DNA from: Adineta ricciae
Taxonomy: Eukaryota > Rotifera > Eurotatoria > Adinetida > Adinetidae
Reading direction: 5' to 3'
Length of the DNA: 64,000 nucleotides
Assembly: GCA_905250025.1 (NCBI GenBank)
Contig: CAJNOJ010000015.1
Span: 310,001-374,000, forward strand
Shown here: positions 39,553-50,400 of the stretch, piece after piece
How the letters are laid out: each line of letters opens with the position of its first letter
Numbering within the stretch: position 1 is the stretch's first letter
Program-made: the position numbers and the translations under genes
Notes under the pieces: generated by a model
What the model was told of the DNA's origin: nothing
Database searches by the model: none
What the model saw: only the letters and a program-made list of their open reading frames with translations

Positions 39553-40721
39553 NGCAATCTCATCCTTTTCTAGATTCTTCCAAGTGTCTCTTCATCCATT
39601 CAGACACTAAGCATGAAAGAAGTATTATTTATTTGAGATACTATATGATTATTCTACATCAACATGTAGAAAAAGATTGAAACAGAAGATTTATCATTAG
39701 ATATAATCTTCTACTTCCCCGATTTTTCTTCGAGACGAATACGATCTTGTTTCATTCCCTTATTTATAGTCCATTCTTTGTCTTGTAAAGCAAGTCAAAC
39801 TTGTAATTTTAGTCTGGTGCAGACGAGAGGATGAACATGTTTTGATGATCAACGGCAATTTTTCAAAGATGAATGAAGAAGAAAAAAACAAGAAGGAATA
39901 AATAATAGAATGGTTATGTGTTGGTCTTCTTCCAGTATCTCTTCCTTTTGTTTCTTTTCTCTTCGGCGTTCAAACATAATAAAGACGAGGTTCGGAAAAA
40001 TGAGTGAGACTTTTTATATGAAAAGAAACAGAAATCTTCCGATAAATGCACTGATTTGAAAATGATTTCGAAAGAAAAGAGAAATGGAGACGAGCAAGAT
40101 CGATAATTAGATAAGGCAAATTTCAGCTTGTTGTCAAACGATTAGAGGTCTTCATCTTCGACGTCTTCTTCTTGCTTTTGTTTTAACTTTGACAAGTATG
40201 ATGATAGTATTTAGAAAAGACAAGATATAAATAACAGGTATAGATTCGTTTCGCTGGTTATATATGGTACCAAAAAAAAAAAGAGAATTTCATTGACATT
40301 GTTGTAATGCAAAATGAGGACATACATGGAAATGTCGACAAAATTGTCTTTTTTTGATGAAAGACAAAAAAAACAAGAGGATGAGAAGAGGAAAGACTGC
40401 GCGACAGGGGGAGAGAAACATGTTCTTATAAATGACATAAGTTTGTATTAAGTGTCATTTCTTTTTTTTCTTCTCTAATTCATATTTTGATCTCAGATTG
40501 TTTCGAAGACGAAGCATTGCTGTCAGTTGATTCATTCATGTAATTATTTCTTCCTGGTTTCGGCAGTTCTTTTCCCCCTAACGCAGAAGCTTTGACCTCT
40601 TCTTCGTTCTTTTTTCCCTCATAAACGCTCGGCACTTTGTTTTCTACGTTTCGCAGCTACAATTTAGCAAGTGTTTTTGTTTTGATGTTTTCTAGTTTAT
40701 GCATGAGTTATATTATGTTCG
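39553..40721. other. single-N joint followed by unassigned sequence
   Basis: After the N at 39553 the sequence is unrelated to the interrupted synthetase. It is purine- and pyrimidine-tract rich with no supported gene. Minus-strand codons near 40140-40195 (SKLKQKQEEDVEDEDL and stop) and near 40490-40650 read like short acidic or charged coding pieces, but no splice sites join them. A TTTTCTAG acceptor lies about 26 bases before the GPCR ATG. Confidence 0.5.
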
Positions 40722-42055
40722 ATGAGCAGTTCCCAGGAATCTTTTCATGGCTCGAATATGAATCTGACAATTGGATTACATGAAATTACAGATTCATTAC
40801 CATCGGCTACGTTACCTGGACAGATTTTCTTTGTTATTTTTCCTTGTATGGTCATAACAGGTATCATATGTAATTCATTAATTTTCGTCATCATGCAACG
40901 TCGTCGCATGTCTCATCTTTCCACATGTTATTACATGGGCATTTTAGCTGTTGCTGATACGAGTGTTCTACTTCTCGGTTTATCTGTTATGTGGTTATAC
41001 TTGCTTAATCGTAAATGGTCATTACTATTACAATCGACTTATGTGTGTAAATTTATTTCACTTCTGTTCTATACTGTCTCAGATGTCAGTGTGTGGCTTG
41101 TCTGTATGATGTCAGCGGACCGTTGCATAGCTGTAACACGTCCGTTACACGCCAGTTCGATCTGTACGGTACAGCGAGCACGCAAGTGTGTAACTATTCT
41201 TGTTGTATGCTGTATATGGATTAATATTCATTTTCTTTTCTCACATCATTTATCACCAGAAAATGATTGTACGTATCATGAACGTTATGAATTTTTTAGT
41301 CGTCATATTTGGCCATGGATCGATGCAGCTGTCTATTCTATTTTGCCTTTTATATTATTATTAACGATGAATTTAATTATTGTTCATAGTTTATTTCAAG
41401 CACGACGTTCAACAACAACTCTACAAATCTGTCAATCTCAACTAACACGCCAAAAAAATAAATTATCTATCTCGAGGAAATTGACAACAATGCTCTTAGC
41501 TGTAACTGTCTTCTTTCTATTAAGTTCATGTCCTATGGTTTGTTTACAAATCTATATCAACATACATAAAAATAATCAGTATAAACAAATGTTTGCACAA
41601 GCTTACCTGAAGCCCTTGTGTGAGACATTACAATATTCAAATCATTGTGTAAGTTAGGTTCTTCTTCTTCTTGAATCATGACGTTGACTATGTTTGGATT
41701 TCAGGTGAATTTCTTTCTCTATGCGATGACTGGCAAAGCATTTCGTCATGAGTTGCATAGTTTATTTGTGACTATTGGTGTCAAATTGCATTTATCAAAT
41801 GAACCGATACCAAACTCGAAGGAACGTCGATCGACAGCTCCAAATATTCAATATCATGTCGTCGAAAAGAATATCGATCGAAATTACAAATCAAATCAAG
41901 CAGCGCCTAGTACACTTCCACTCCTGCAGCGTCGGCAATCAAACGAGTCTACGGGGAGTAGTTCAGGTACAATTCCTCAATATTTTCGTCAACAAATTCC
42001 TCGTTCGAATCTCACTGATGTATCGTGTTATTTACAGAAGATATCTAATGTTTGA
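40722..42055 (+). CDS. class A (rhodopsin-like) GPCR, probably a peptide receptor
   Basis: Two exons (40722-41648, 41705-42055) join in phase 0 to give 425 residues. The N-terminus carries NLT glycosylation. Seven helices are visible, starting FFVIFPCMVITGIICNSLIF (TM1 with the conserved Asn) and GILAVADTSVLLLGLSVMW (TM2 with LAVAD). TM3 ends in DRC, a DRY variant, at SADRCIAVTRPLHA. TM7 has NFFLYAMTGKAFRHE in place of NPxxY, split by the intron. The third loop is short, and the cytoplasmic tail of about 110 residues is Ser/Thr-rich. The pattern is like invertebrate FMRFamide/myosuppressin-type receptors, but the ligand is unknown. Confidence 0.9.
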
Positions 42056-42405
42056 GAATTTCATTTTTCTTCGTCGGATTGTAATTTCTTTTCAAGTGTG
42101 TTTTTTGTTTTTGAATGAGAAGTATCAAAATATTTCGTTAGGATAAAGTGACATCATTTAGTTTAGATCGCAATCTCTTTTACTTTACCTTTCGATTTTG
42201 AAACATGTGAACTTTGATAACAAAACAAAGATAGAGAGTAAAAAAAAAGAATGAAGATGCAGATAACAATATCAAGAACTCGACTATAGACGCTTTTGTT
42301 TTATTTTAATGAAAGAATTTGCTCTGTTTTATAACACTTTTCGGGTGCGTTTTGTTTCGAAATTTGTAGACAGAATAAAACCAGAGGTACCATCTAAACA
42401 AACTC

Positions 42406-44579
42406 ATGATGGCAAACGGAGATTCAAAGACAAATGAACGCTCAGCATTGTTGCCTAACCACAGCAGTGAATCATTCAATGCATCTCGATCAGAATCGTA
42501 TGGACTTTTCCTAGACGTTTCTTAGCATGTCTTCGTTTGAATATATGATTATAATCTAGTATGCGTCGTCGTTCATCAACATCCGCCAATGAAGCCACGA
42601 AGAAAGAACGTTTTCGTGCTATTCGTATATGTTATTTTGGTATGTTCGTCAGTTCAATTGTGTTTAGCATTACTGTTTCATCACTATGGCCTTTTCTACA
42701 AATTGTACGGGATTAAGAAAAAGATTTCTTTATTCAAACATTTCTCTCTAAATTGATCCATTACTTAGATTGATACTTCTGCCGAGGCTACTTTTCTCGG
42801 ATGGCTTGTTGCATCCTTTTCTATTGGACAATTAATCGCATCACCGATCATTGGTTATGTTGCAAATCGAACGGATAATAATAAAATGCCTTTAGTTGTT
42901 AGCACAGCATTGATTGTTGTCGCGAATGTGCTCTACGGATATGTTCAAAGTATAAATAACTTTGGAATCTCGAATAAATGGTGGCTGATGATTTCTCGTT
43001 TTATTATGGGAGTCGGTGCAGGTTGTTATTGATATTTTTGAAGTTCAGAGAATAGCTTTCTCCTGTTTGTTACCAATTGTAGCAAATTCAACGATTATGA
43101 GATCGTACTCTTCAGCAGCAACCACACTGAAAGAACGAACAGCAGTTATGGCCAATCTATCTGCATATCAAGGTGTTGGTTTCATTCTTGGGCCTCGTAA
43201 GTCTTTCGATATTGTAATTGAATCATCACACATATAAACCAATTACTACTCTAGTTATTCAAGCTCTTTTTGCTTTTCTGGGCTATCCCGGTCCTATTCA
43301 CAAACCTTGGGTAAGATATCTTGGTTTGCACTTTGGATCAATCTATATTTATTCTCTTTATTTGTTTCATCTTCAAAGCTCTATTTTAATATCTATACGG
43401 CTCCCGCGTTTTTTAGCGTGCTAACCGCGGGTATTAACCTTGTGTTATTCTTAGTAGCATTCGACGATGCACGAATTATCGTACCATCGAGAAAGAGTAT
43501 TAGCAACAGCACATCAAATAAACGTAATTGTATTGAAATCATTTTTCAGGAGACAAATTTGAACTGTATCTCTTTGTTCAGCGCTGTCAAAAGTAGATAA
43601 AAATGAACACCGTGATGAAACCAAGGCTATTGTATGTTGTCTCTACATGTTTTTTATCGCGTATTTGACATTTACAAATTATGAAACGTATGAGTTTTAT
43701 TTCCAGTCGAAAATAAACGATTGTGTTTTCTTTGTTTAGAATTGCTTCGCCCCTCTCAATCGATATGTACGCTTGGACTAAAGAGCAGAGTACAAGGGAT
43801 AATGGTTACCTACTTGGTGCACTTGGTTGCATGTCAGTAGTCGTTTTAATCGTGACAAAATTACTAGCAAAACGGTAACATCGTTTGAACACTATTCAAC
43901 TTGACATTTTCTCCTTCGAAATAGACTTCAAGATCGTATGTTAACGCTAATAGGTTTAGTGATCTGTTTTCTTGGATATTTCGTCTTCTTACCATGGGGT
44001 TCTGATTATCCAAGTATTCAAATAGCTAGTAAATAACTCTCATTCTGCTGTTTTCACTCCCATGCAAATCTTTCTCGATTTTCAGCACTTCCATTTCCAA
44101 CGATGACTATCGGCACACCGTCGAATTCATCCACACCGCTTTCACCCACAACTACAGCTGATCCCGGTGATAAAGGTTGTCCCCTTGATTATCAATGGTG
44201 TTATTACACTCCACGTGTACAACTATGGCAATATATCATGGCATCCGTCATCATTACCATCGGCTTTTCAATTTGTAATGTAATATGCTATTCAATCTTT
44301 TCGAAGAAACTGGGCGATCGTCCTCAAGGTACTATGATGGGTATATTCACAAGTGCTGGCTCGTTAGCACGTGCTTTCGGCCCCATTACCGTCGGCTTTC
44401 TCTACAAGCATTGGGGTCCGCGTGTAATGATGATTTTTATGCTCGTGTTCGTTTTCACCGGTATCTTGTCATTACTATTTAACTATCCGCGATTGTATAT
44501 TGAAAATGAAGACGTCAACGAACTTGACGATGATGTTAACGAGGAAGACGAAGAGAGAAATATTAATGCAGTTAATTAA
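42406..44579 (+). CDS. MFSD8: lysosomal MFS transporter MFSD8/CLN7
   Basis: Human MFSD8 is a lysosomal membrane protein whose loss causes CLN7 neuronal ceroid lipofuscinosis. Ten exons give 547 residues (human 518): 42406-42497, 42560-42704, 42769-43021, 43083-43196, 43255-43310, 43379-43523, 43582-43687, 43740-43874, 43925-44028, 44086-44579. The N-terminal SALLP looks like a dileucine-type lysosomal sorting signal. Diagnostic stretches include [45 protein letters not shown] and [12 protein letters not shown] with [11 protein letters not shown]. About twelve hydrophobic helices are present. An acidic tail ([13 protein letters not shown]) ends the protein. Confidence 0.93.
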
Positions 44580-44746
44580 TATATAGCAATAATGAAAATA
44601 TTACTGCATAAGAAAACTATTTTGGAAGAAAAAAAGTGTTGAAAAACAAAGCGTACATGATAGAAATCGGGGATTTTGTATAATTGATAATAATAAAAAA
44701 AGAAAAAATTCACTAGAAACTATCGTTTTGCATGTTTATTGTTGTT

Positions 44747-45195
44747 GTTTTGCTGTTCTCGTGCATATGGAAAGTGTGTGTGTGTGTGTAAAAGTGATTA
44801 GAAGATTATTTTAGAAGAAAAAGAAAAAAGTTCGTATTCGTGTAATATTACATTAAAAAGTTAGAAGAATAGATACAGAAAAACAACCAAAGGAAAACAA
44901 TAAGAATCAGGTTCGCATATCAGGAGAATAATGTTTTCCTTGTTAACGAAGCGCGATCCTAAAAGAAAAGAAANGTTTTGCTGTTCTCGTGCATATGGAA
45001 AGTGTGTGTGTAAAGGTGATTAGAAGATTATTTTAGAAGAAAAAGAAAAAAGTTCGTATTCGTGTAATATTACATTAAAAAGTTAGAAGAATAGATACAG
45101 AAAAACAACCAAAGGAAAACAATAAGAATCAGGTTCGCATATCAGGAGAATAATGTTTTCCTTGTTAACGAAGCGCGATCCTAAAAGAAAAGAAA
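44747..45195. repeat. 227/221-base direct duplication around an assembly N
   Basis: Sequence 44747-44973 is repeated at 44975-45195, separated only by the N at 44974. The copies differ by six bases in a (GT)n run and one substitution (AAAAGTG versus AAAGGTG). This is how two unmerged overlapping contig ends, or two haplotypes, would look. It lies in the 3' flank of MFSD8 and the intermediate-filament locus. Confidence 0.88.
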
Positions 45196-45389
45196 CAAAA
45201 TCAGTCTGATTTGCATTCTGTGTAGCAGCTGGAGAGAATCTAATCTATTAATAGAGTAAAGTAATCAAAAACCGCAAGGTAAATTCCTATATGCAGCTCT
45301 CTCGAGACGTTTTCTTCGTGTTAGGCAAGGCGAGTTCTTTTAAGACTCTTGTCGGTGTTGTATACACATACATATGTATATGTATACAC

Positions 45390-46094
45390 CTAACATTGAT
45401 TAAATGTGGAGTGTTTATGTTTTACCTTGCCATCGGCATTGATTAATTTTGTAACTACATTTGAACTCGTATGCCATGAAGACAATAATGAAGCAATAAG
45501 ATCGCCATTTCTTCGTTCTGTTTCATTTGATTTTGAAAGAATCTAATCGAACAGAAAATATACAATGAATGATTACGACATAGAAATAGTTGACAATACT
45601 TTTATTGATTGGTTCGATCTTAAGAGACAATTTTCAGGAAATGAGTATGTGAGAAGCTCGCCATTATCATTTTCTTGTTGTAGAGTCCAACCCGACAGTG
45701 CGATGCTTTTCGAACGACTCGTATTTTCAACGATAATGTATTTTCCTTGCGGTTCACATTCGGCGACTGAAATTGGTCCTTTGGCTGATTTATGAATCGT
45801 TGTGCGCGCTTCAAGTGCTGTTCAAACGAAAGAAAAGTATTACATAAGTGAAAATAGAATTAAGATCATCAAAGTTATAAAAAAAGAAGAAAACGAGATG
45901 CGCTCACTAATATAGTACTGAGAGAAGTCGTTTTTCTCCAATTTGTTAGTAGTTGTGGTTGTTGAGTTATTCGTTGACGGAAGATTATATGTAATCGGAT
46001 GTTCAAAAACAGTCGGACGAGCGTGAAACATAAATGTTCCAGCCGAGGAAGTATACGATGTTGTTGCCATTCGCACTCGTTTCTTTTCTGATTT
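45390..46094 (-). CDS. lamin-tail domain exons of the intermediate-filament locus
   Basis: Three exons (46094-45908, 45817-45600, 45542-45390) join in phase 1 then 0 and encode about 185 residues. The first starts at a TTAG acceptor with KSEKKRVRM, a basic NLS-like patch, and has no ATG of its own before that. The second and third form a lamin-tail immunoglobulin fold of the kind found in protostome cytoplasmic intermediate filaments: HKSAKGPISVAECEPQGKYI, IVENTSRSKSIALSGW, LTYSFPENCLLRSNQSIK and SSWHTSSNVVTKLINADGK. These exons need an upstream phase-0 donor, which the exons of the large Ser/Thr-rich tail provide and the rod exons do not. A missing exon near the N at 46977 is possible. Confidence 0.82.
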
Positions 46095-46755
46095 CTAATC
46101 TGTCGGATTGTTGCTTTTCGCTTTTCTTTCCTCAATATTCCACGTCTTTACGTCTTTTTTATTATTATAATATATGTAAGAGTAGAATGATCTCAAATAG
46201 TGGACAATGCTGAAGTTGCCTTCTTTTTTTCTCTCTCTGTCTCTGTTTTCTCTCTTCTTTCGTTTTTTCTCCCTCTTTCTCCTTCGTCTTGTCGCTTTCG
46301 AGGTTTGTTAGGCGATGGCGGAGGAAAACAATCAAGTCAGTACGCGTATACATGTGTGTGTGTGTGTGTGCGATTGCATGTCGGTGATAGATAAACACAC
46401 CATACAGACACAGCAGTAAGCGAGACGAATATACTTTTTTTTGTGTAATGATAAAATGCAACAAATTTTTTCCTTGTGTGTCGCTTGTTAAAATGAGTAG
46501 GGAGAGACTGACTTTTCGGTTTTTTCCTTTCTTTCATACAATGCCAACGTAACTATATATGCATATATATATAGATGAATATACGTATAGTCATTCGAAG
46601 GTTGTGTCATAGGCTTCCATCAACTGCTATTAGTCCTTGTTGTGTTTTTTTCTAATGTTTCAATCGAATCGAAAGGAAAAAAAGAGAAGAGAAAGAAATC
46701 AAAAGACATTTGATGCAACCGTTTTACAGTTGCTTGTAATTTAAAATCGAAGACA

Positions 46756-47198
46756 CTGATAAAGTGAACGAGCGACATAAATATATGTGTACATATATTT
46801 TATAAATAGCGCGATCACATCGTATCGCATCAAGTTTGTATGCACAAGTAATCGCAACTACTTGAAGAGAAAAACGAATAACGAACAGACGAAAATCGTA
46901 GGAGAAAGAAGAAAAAGAGCACGCTTGTTAAAACAAACGTGTTCAGCACATTGATATGGTTCAAGTATCTACACATNCTGATAAAGTGAACGATCGACAT
47001 AAATATATGTGTACATATATTTTATAAATAGCGCGATCACATCGTATCGCATCAAGTTTGTATGCACAAGTAATCGCAACTACTTGAAGAGAAAAACGAA
47101 TAACGAACAGACGAAAATCGTAGGAGAAAGAAGAAAAAGAGCACGCTTGTTAAAACAAACGCGTTCAGAACATTGATATGGTTCAAGTATCTACACAT
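46756..47198. repeat. 221-base direct duplication around an assembly N
   Basis: Sequence 46756-46976 recurs at 46978-47198 with the same length and three substitutions, separated by the N at 46977. Like the duplication at 44.7 kb it is best read as unmerged contig ends or allelic copies. It falls in an intron of the intermediate-filament locus, between the Ser/Thr-rich tail exons and the lamin-tail exons, so an exon could be missing or misplaced. Confidence 0.88.
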
Positions 47199-47410
47199 AC
47201 AGCAATGGTAACTATACCACTTCAGATCGAATGTTACATACATTAACAGGCAAACAGCATCGAGCAGAGTAGGGAGGCTTGATTAGAGTAACAAAAAAAA
47301 TCCCAACGACATCTGATCTTTGTCTATTTATAAGTGCAAACACATTAACATTTCATTGACGACGTTGATTGTCGTTTTATTTTTCACGCCTATTGACAAC
47401 AATTTTTTTA

Positions 47411-50400
47411 TTACTTACGTCCATCGGGTCCTTGGATAGTTGTTGTAATTGTGTTAATGGTATTTAACCAAGATGTTGATGTCGACGACGGAAGTTTTTG
47501 TTGCTCACTTTCATTGCTACTCAACGACGGAGTACTTGCACGGCTGCTCGATGTTATTTTCAGCATTGGTTCACCCAGTGCCGATGATGATAATGGGAGA
47601 TCGGCTTGCGTTGGCGGTGGGTAAAGGGGAGCATCGATTGGTGTAGACGTAGATAAACGTAGGGCCATATCATCGTAATCGATTTTCATAGTAACTGGCA
47701 ATGAAACACCGCGTTCACGTTCGCGAATAAGAAGAATTTTTTCGTCAGGACTCGTTTGGTGTTCTCGCTGTTCAGATATCGGTACTTGGTAGAGGTCAGA
47801 CGTTTTCGTTTGTTTCGATACTGACGATGAGTTTATTGTGGATGCACAAGTTTTAAAACTATCTGATTCGGACACATCGAAGGAGAATTCGTTCAACGGT
47901 CGATTGAAGACATCGACTGCTCCCGAGTGAGACGAGGGATCAGGACTTGTAGTTTTTAGACGTTGTTGTACAGGTGCTTGAAGCTGTGTTGGGTTTGTTG
48001 TGCGAACAGTAGTCTAGATAAAGAAAAAGCAAATGATTTAGTCTTCGTTTTTCTTTTTCACTTTTTAACATTTCAGTGACATATACACGAACGATAAGAA
48101 AATGCTATTAGCATATGTAACAGATTTGTCTTCAGTGACGATCAATCTATGTAGAGAATAATTGAACGGTACCAAACGATTATCGTTATTGTTTTTACAT
48201 ATGATTTCTGTAGACATTTTCGTTATAGGCCTATAGAAATTATTTAAAAGAAATATTTGGCGAACTCCGTTAAACACATATTTTGATAAGAAAAAGGTCA
48301 TAAATGCCTTCTTAATCTCAGGTGTTTTCTTTCAAAACTAATAGAACAACAAAATTTTAGTCTAAACATCAACTTCGAAGAAAACACGTCAATCAAACGT
48401 GTAATTTGACATGTTTTCTTCGTGCATTTACTTTTGTTTGAATAGCACTTGCAGATTGATGTTTTTCATCTTCATCATCAGCATCATTAGTAAATCCTGA
48501 ATGAATACTTTCATCATCGTCAGCTGATGGCTTCCATAAACCTGGATAACCTGGTATAATATAAATATCATCTGTTTGCGGTTTAGTTGACACCGAACTA
48601 CTATTCGAAAGATCGTAACGTCGATAAGTTGACTCATGTTTCCCAGGTCGTGTTATTTCATCGATGATACGATATAGATTCGAGATATCTGATTGCTCTA
48701 ATTCGCTGAAATTTTCGTCATCCACATCTTCATCGGTGCTACTAGCATCAGATTTTTGCTGTTGATTTGAAGAATGTCGAGTATGATGTTTGTGTTTATG
48801 AACATCGTCTGAATAAGATGTCAGATTTTCGGTTGCATCTAATTCAGTTAAATCATCGTCTTTTGCTAGTCCTTGATTGTTATTACCGATTTGTTCGGAT
48901 AAAATATGCTGATCTTTACTTTCATCCAAGATTTTCTTATCCGCTTGATAAACAGGAATGTCAGCTGCAACTGGAAATGATGGCAAACGTTCTTGAGATG
49001 AATCACCCATCTCATGTATAGCATAGGACACATATCGATCTGAACTGGTTATTTGGGATGACGTCGTTCCTGAACTTGATGACTTCTCTTGCGCCGTTGG
49101 TAATTGTTCTTCGTGTTGTTCATTCATAGAAGTTGTACTAGGAATGATAATACTATGTCCTTGTAATGCACTGATTAAGTCTGCTGGATCATCTTCAGTG
49201 TTGGCTGGAGATGTTTCACGAACGTCAGATGATGGCTCTTTGTTAATTTCAGTGCAAGTTGTTTCTACTGGATCGAATTGCTGCGTAATATGCTCATCAT
49301 TCTACAAGAATACAAAAAAAAAGAATGATGTTCGATCGAAAGAATTGAATATCAATATTTGTTTTTACTGGGGGTGTAATAATCGTTTGTTCGGTCAGAT
49401 TTTCGACAGTTGGCGGTGGTTGGTTCGACTCAGTGGGTGTTTCACTTTCCGTTGTACGATCGCTTGATTGAACAACTTCATCGGGTGACTGTGGAATTGG
49501 TTCAAATGATTGATGAAGAATATCTTCCACTGAATTTTCATCAACGAGATCAGACCAAGTCATATTCGATACTGACGTCGCCTGATCTAGATCGTTAATA
49601 ACTGACTCGATTGTTTCATTTACCAAATCTTGAATAGTATCAAGAAGAATTTGATTTGTATCAGCATCAATCTGATCAGTTATATGATCTTCTGTTGATG
49701 TTGATAGATCGGTAATAGTATCTTGTTTTGTTTGCAATATTGATTCTTCTTCTTGTGCTTCTGCTGTTATTGTGATATCTTGATCCTTGTTGTCACTCGT
49801 AGAAATCTGAATAACAAAATAGTTTTCTAGAAAAGCATTTTCAATATAACGAACCTGTTGTTCAAAGTCTGAAACTTCTTTATTCGTGGAAGAAGAAGTG
49901 ACACTTTGAACTCTTTCTGTAATAGTAGCTATTGGATGAGTAATGGCGTCTCGAAGAGTTTCGAGAGCCGATTTGGAATCTGATGTCCCAATATGTTGTT
50001 CATCAACAGCGACATCTTTGGCGAAGTTTTCATTCTGTTCACTGGTGGACGTTGATACGATACTTTGAATTGTTTCTGTCAATGTACTTATTGGATGAGT
50101 GACAGCATCCCGAATAGTTTCGAGAGTAGTGTTCGTGTCAGTTGATTGAAGCTCATTCGTGTCGGTATTCACTTCTGCAGAAGACACTTGTTCTTTTAAA
50201 TCGTCTGTTTCAGGCATAATTTCATGGAGTTTTTCAGATAGGGTTGCTAATGGATGAGTAATCACATCACGAATAACTTCTAAGGTCGTTTTCGTTTCGA
50301 CAGATGTGTCCGTATATGCATTCTCAATTGTAGTTGATGTTGTTTCAGCTTGAACTACTTCTTGTTTATCAGAATCATATGTTTGTTCAGACAGGTCATC

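Noticed and set aside
40140-40690. Acidic and charged minus-strand codons that looked like exons of a lost gene
   Set aside because: No GT donor links the two pieces and stops interrupt them. The region follows an assembly joint and lacks any recognisable domain.
45565-46394. Plus-strand frames over the lamin-tail region
   Set aside because: They are antisense shadows of the lamin-tail exons and of GT/CT simple repeats.
46165-46537. Minus-strand Lys/Arg/Glu-rich frames that might be a filament NLS exon
   Set aside because: Composition is dictated by a pyrimidine tract and a GT microsatellite, and no acceptor/donor pair gives the required phase.
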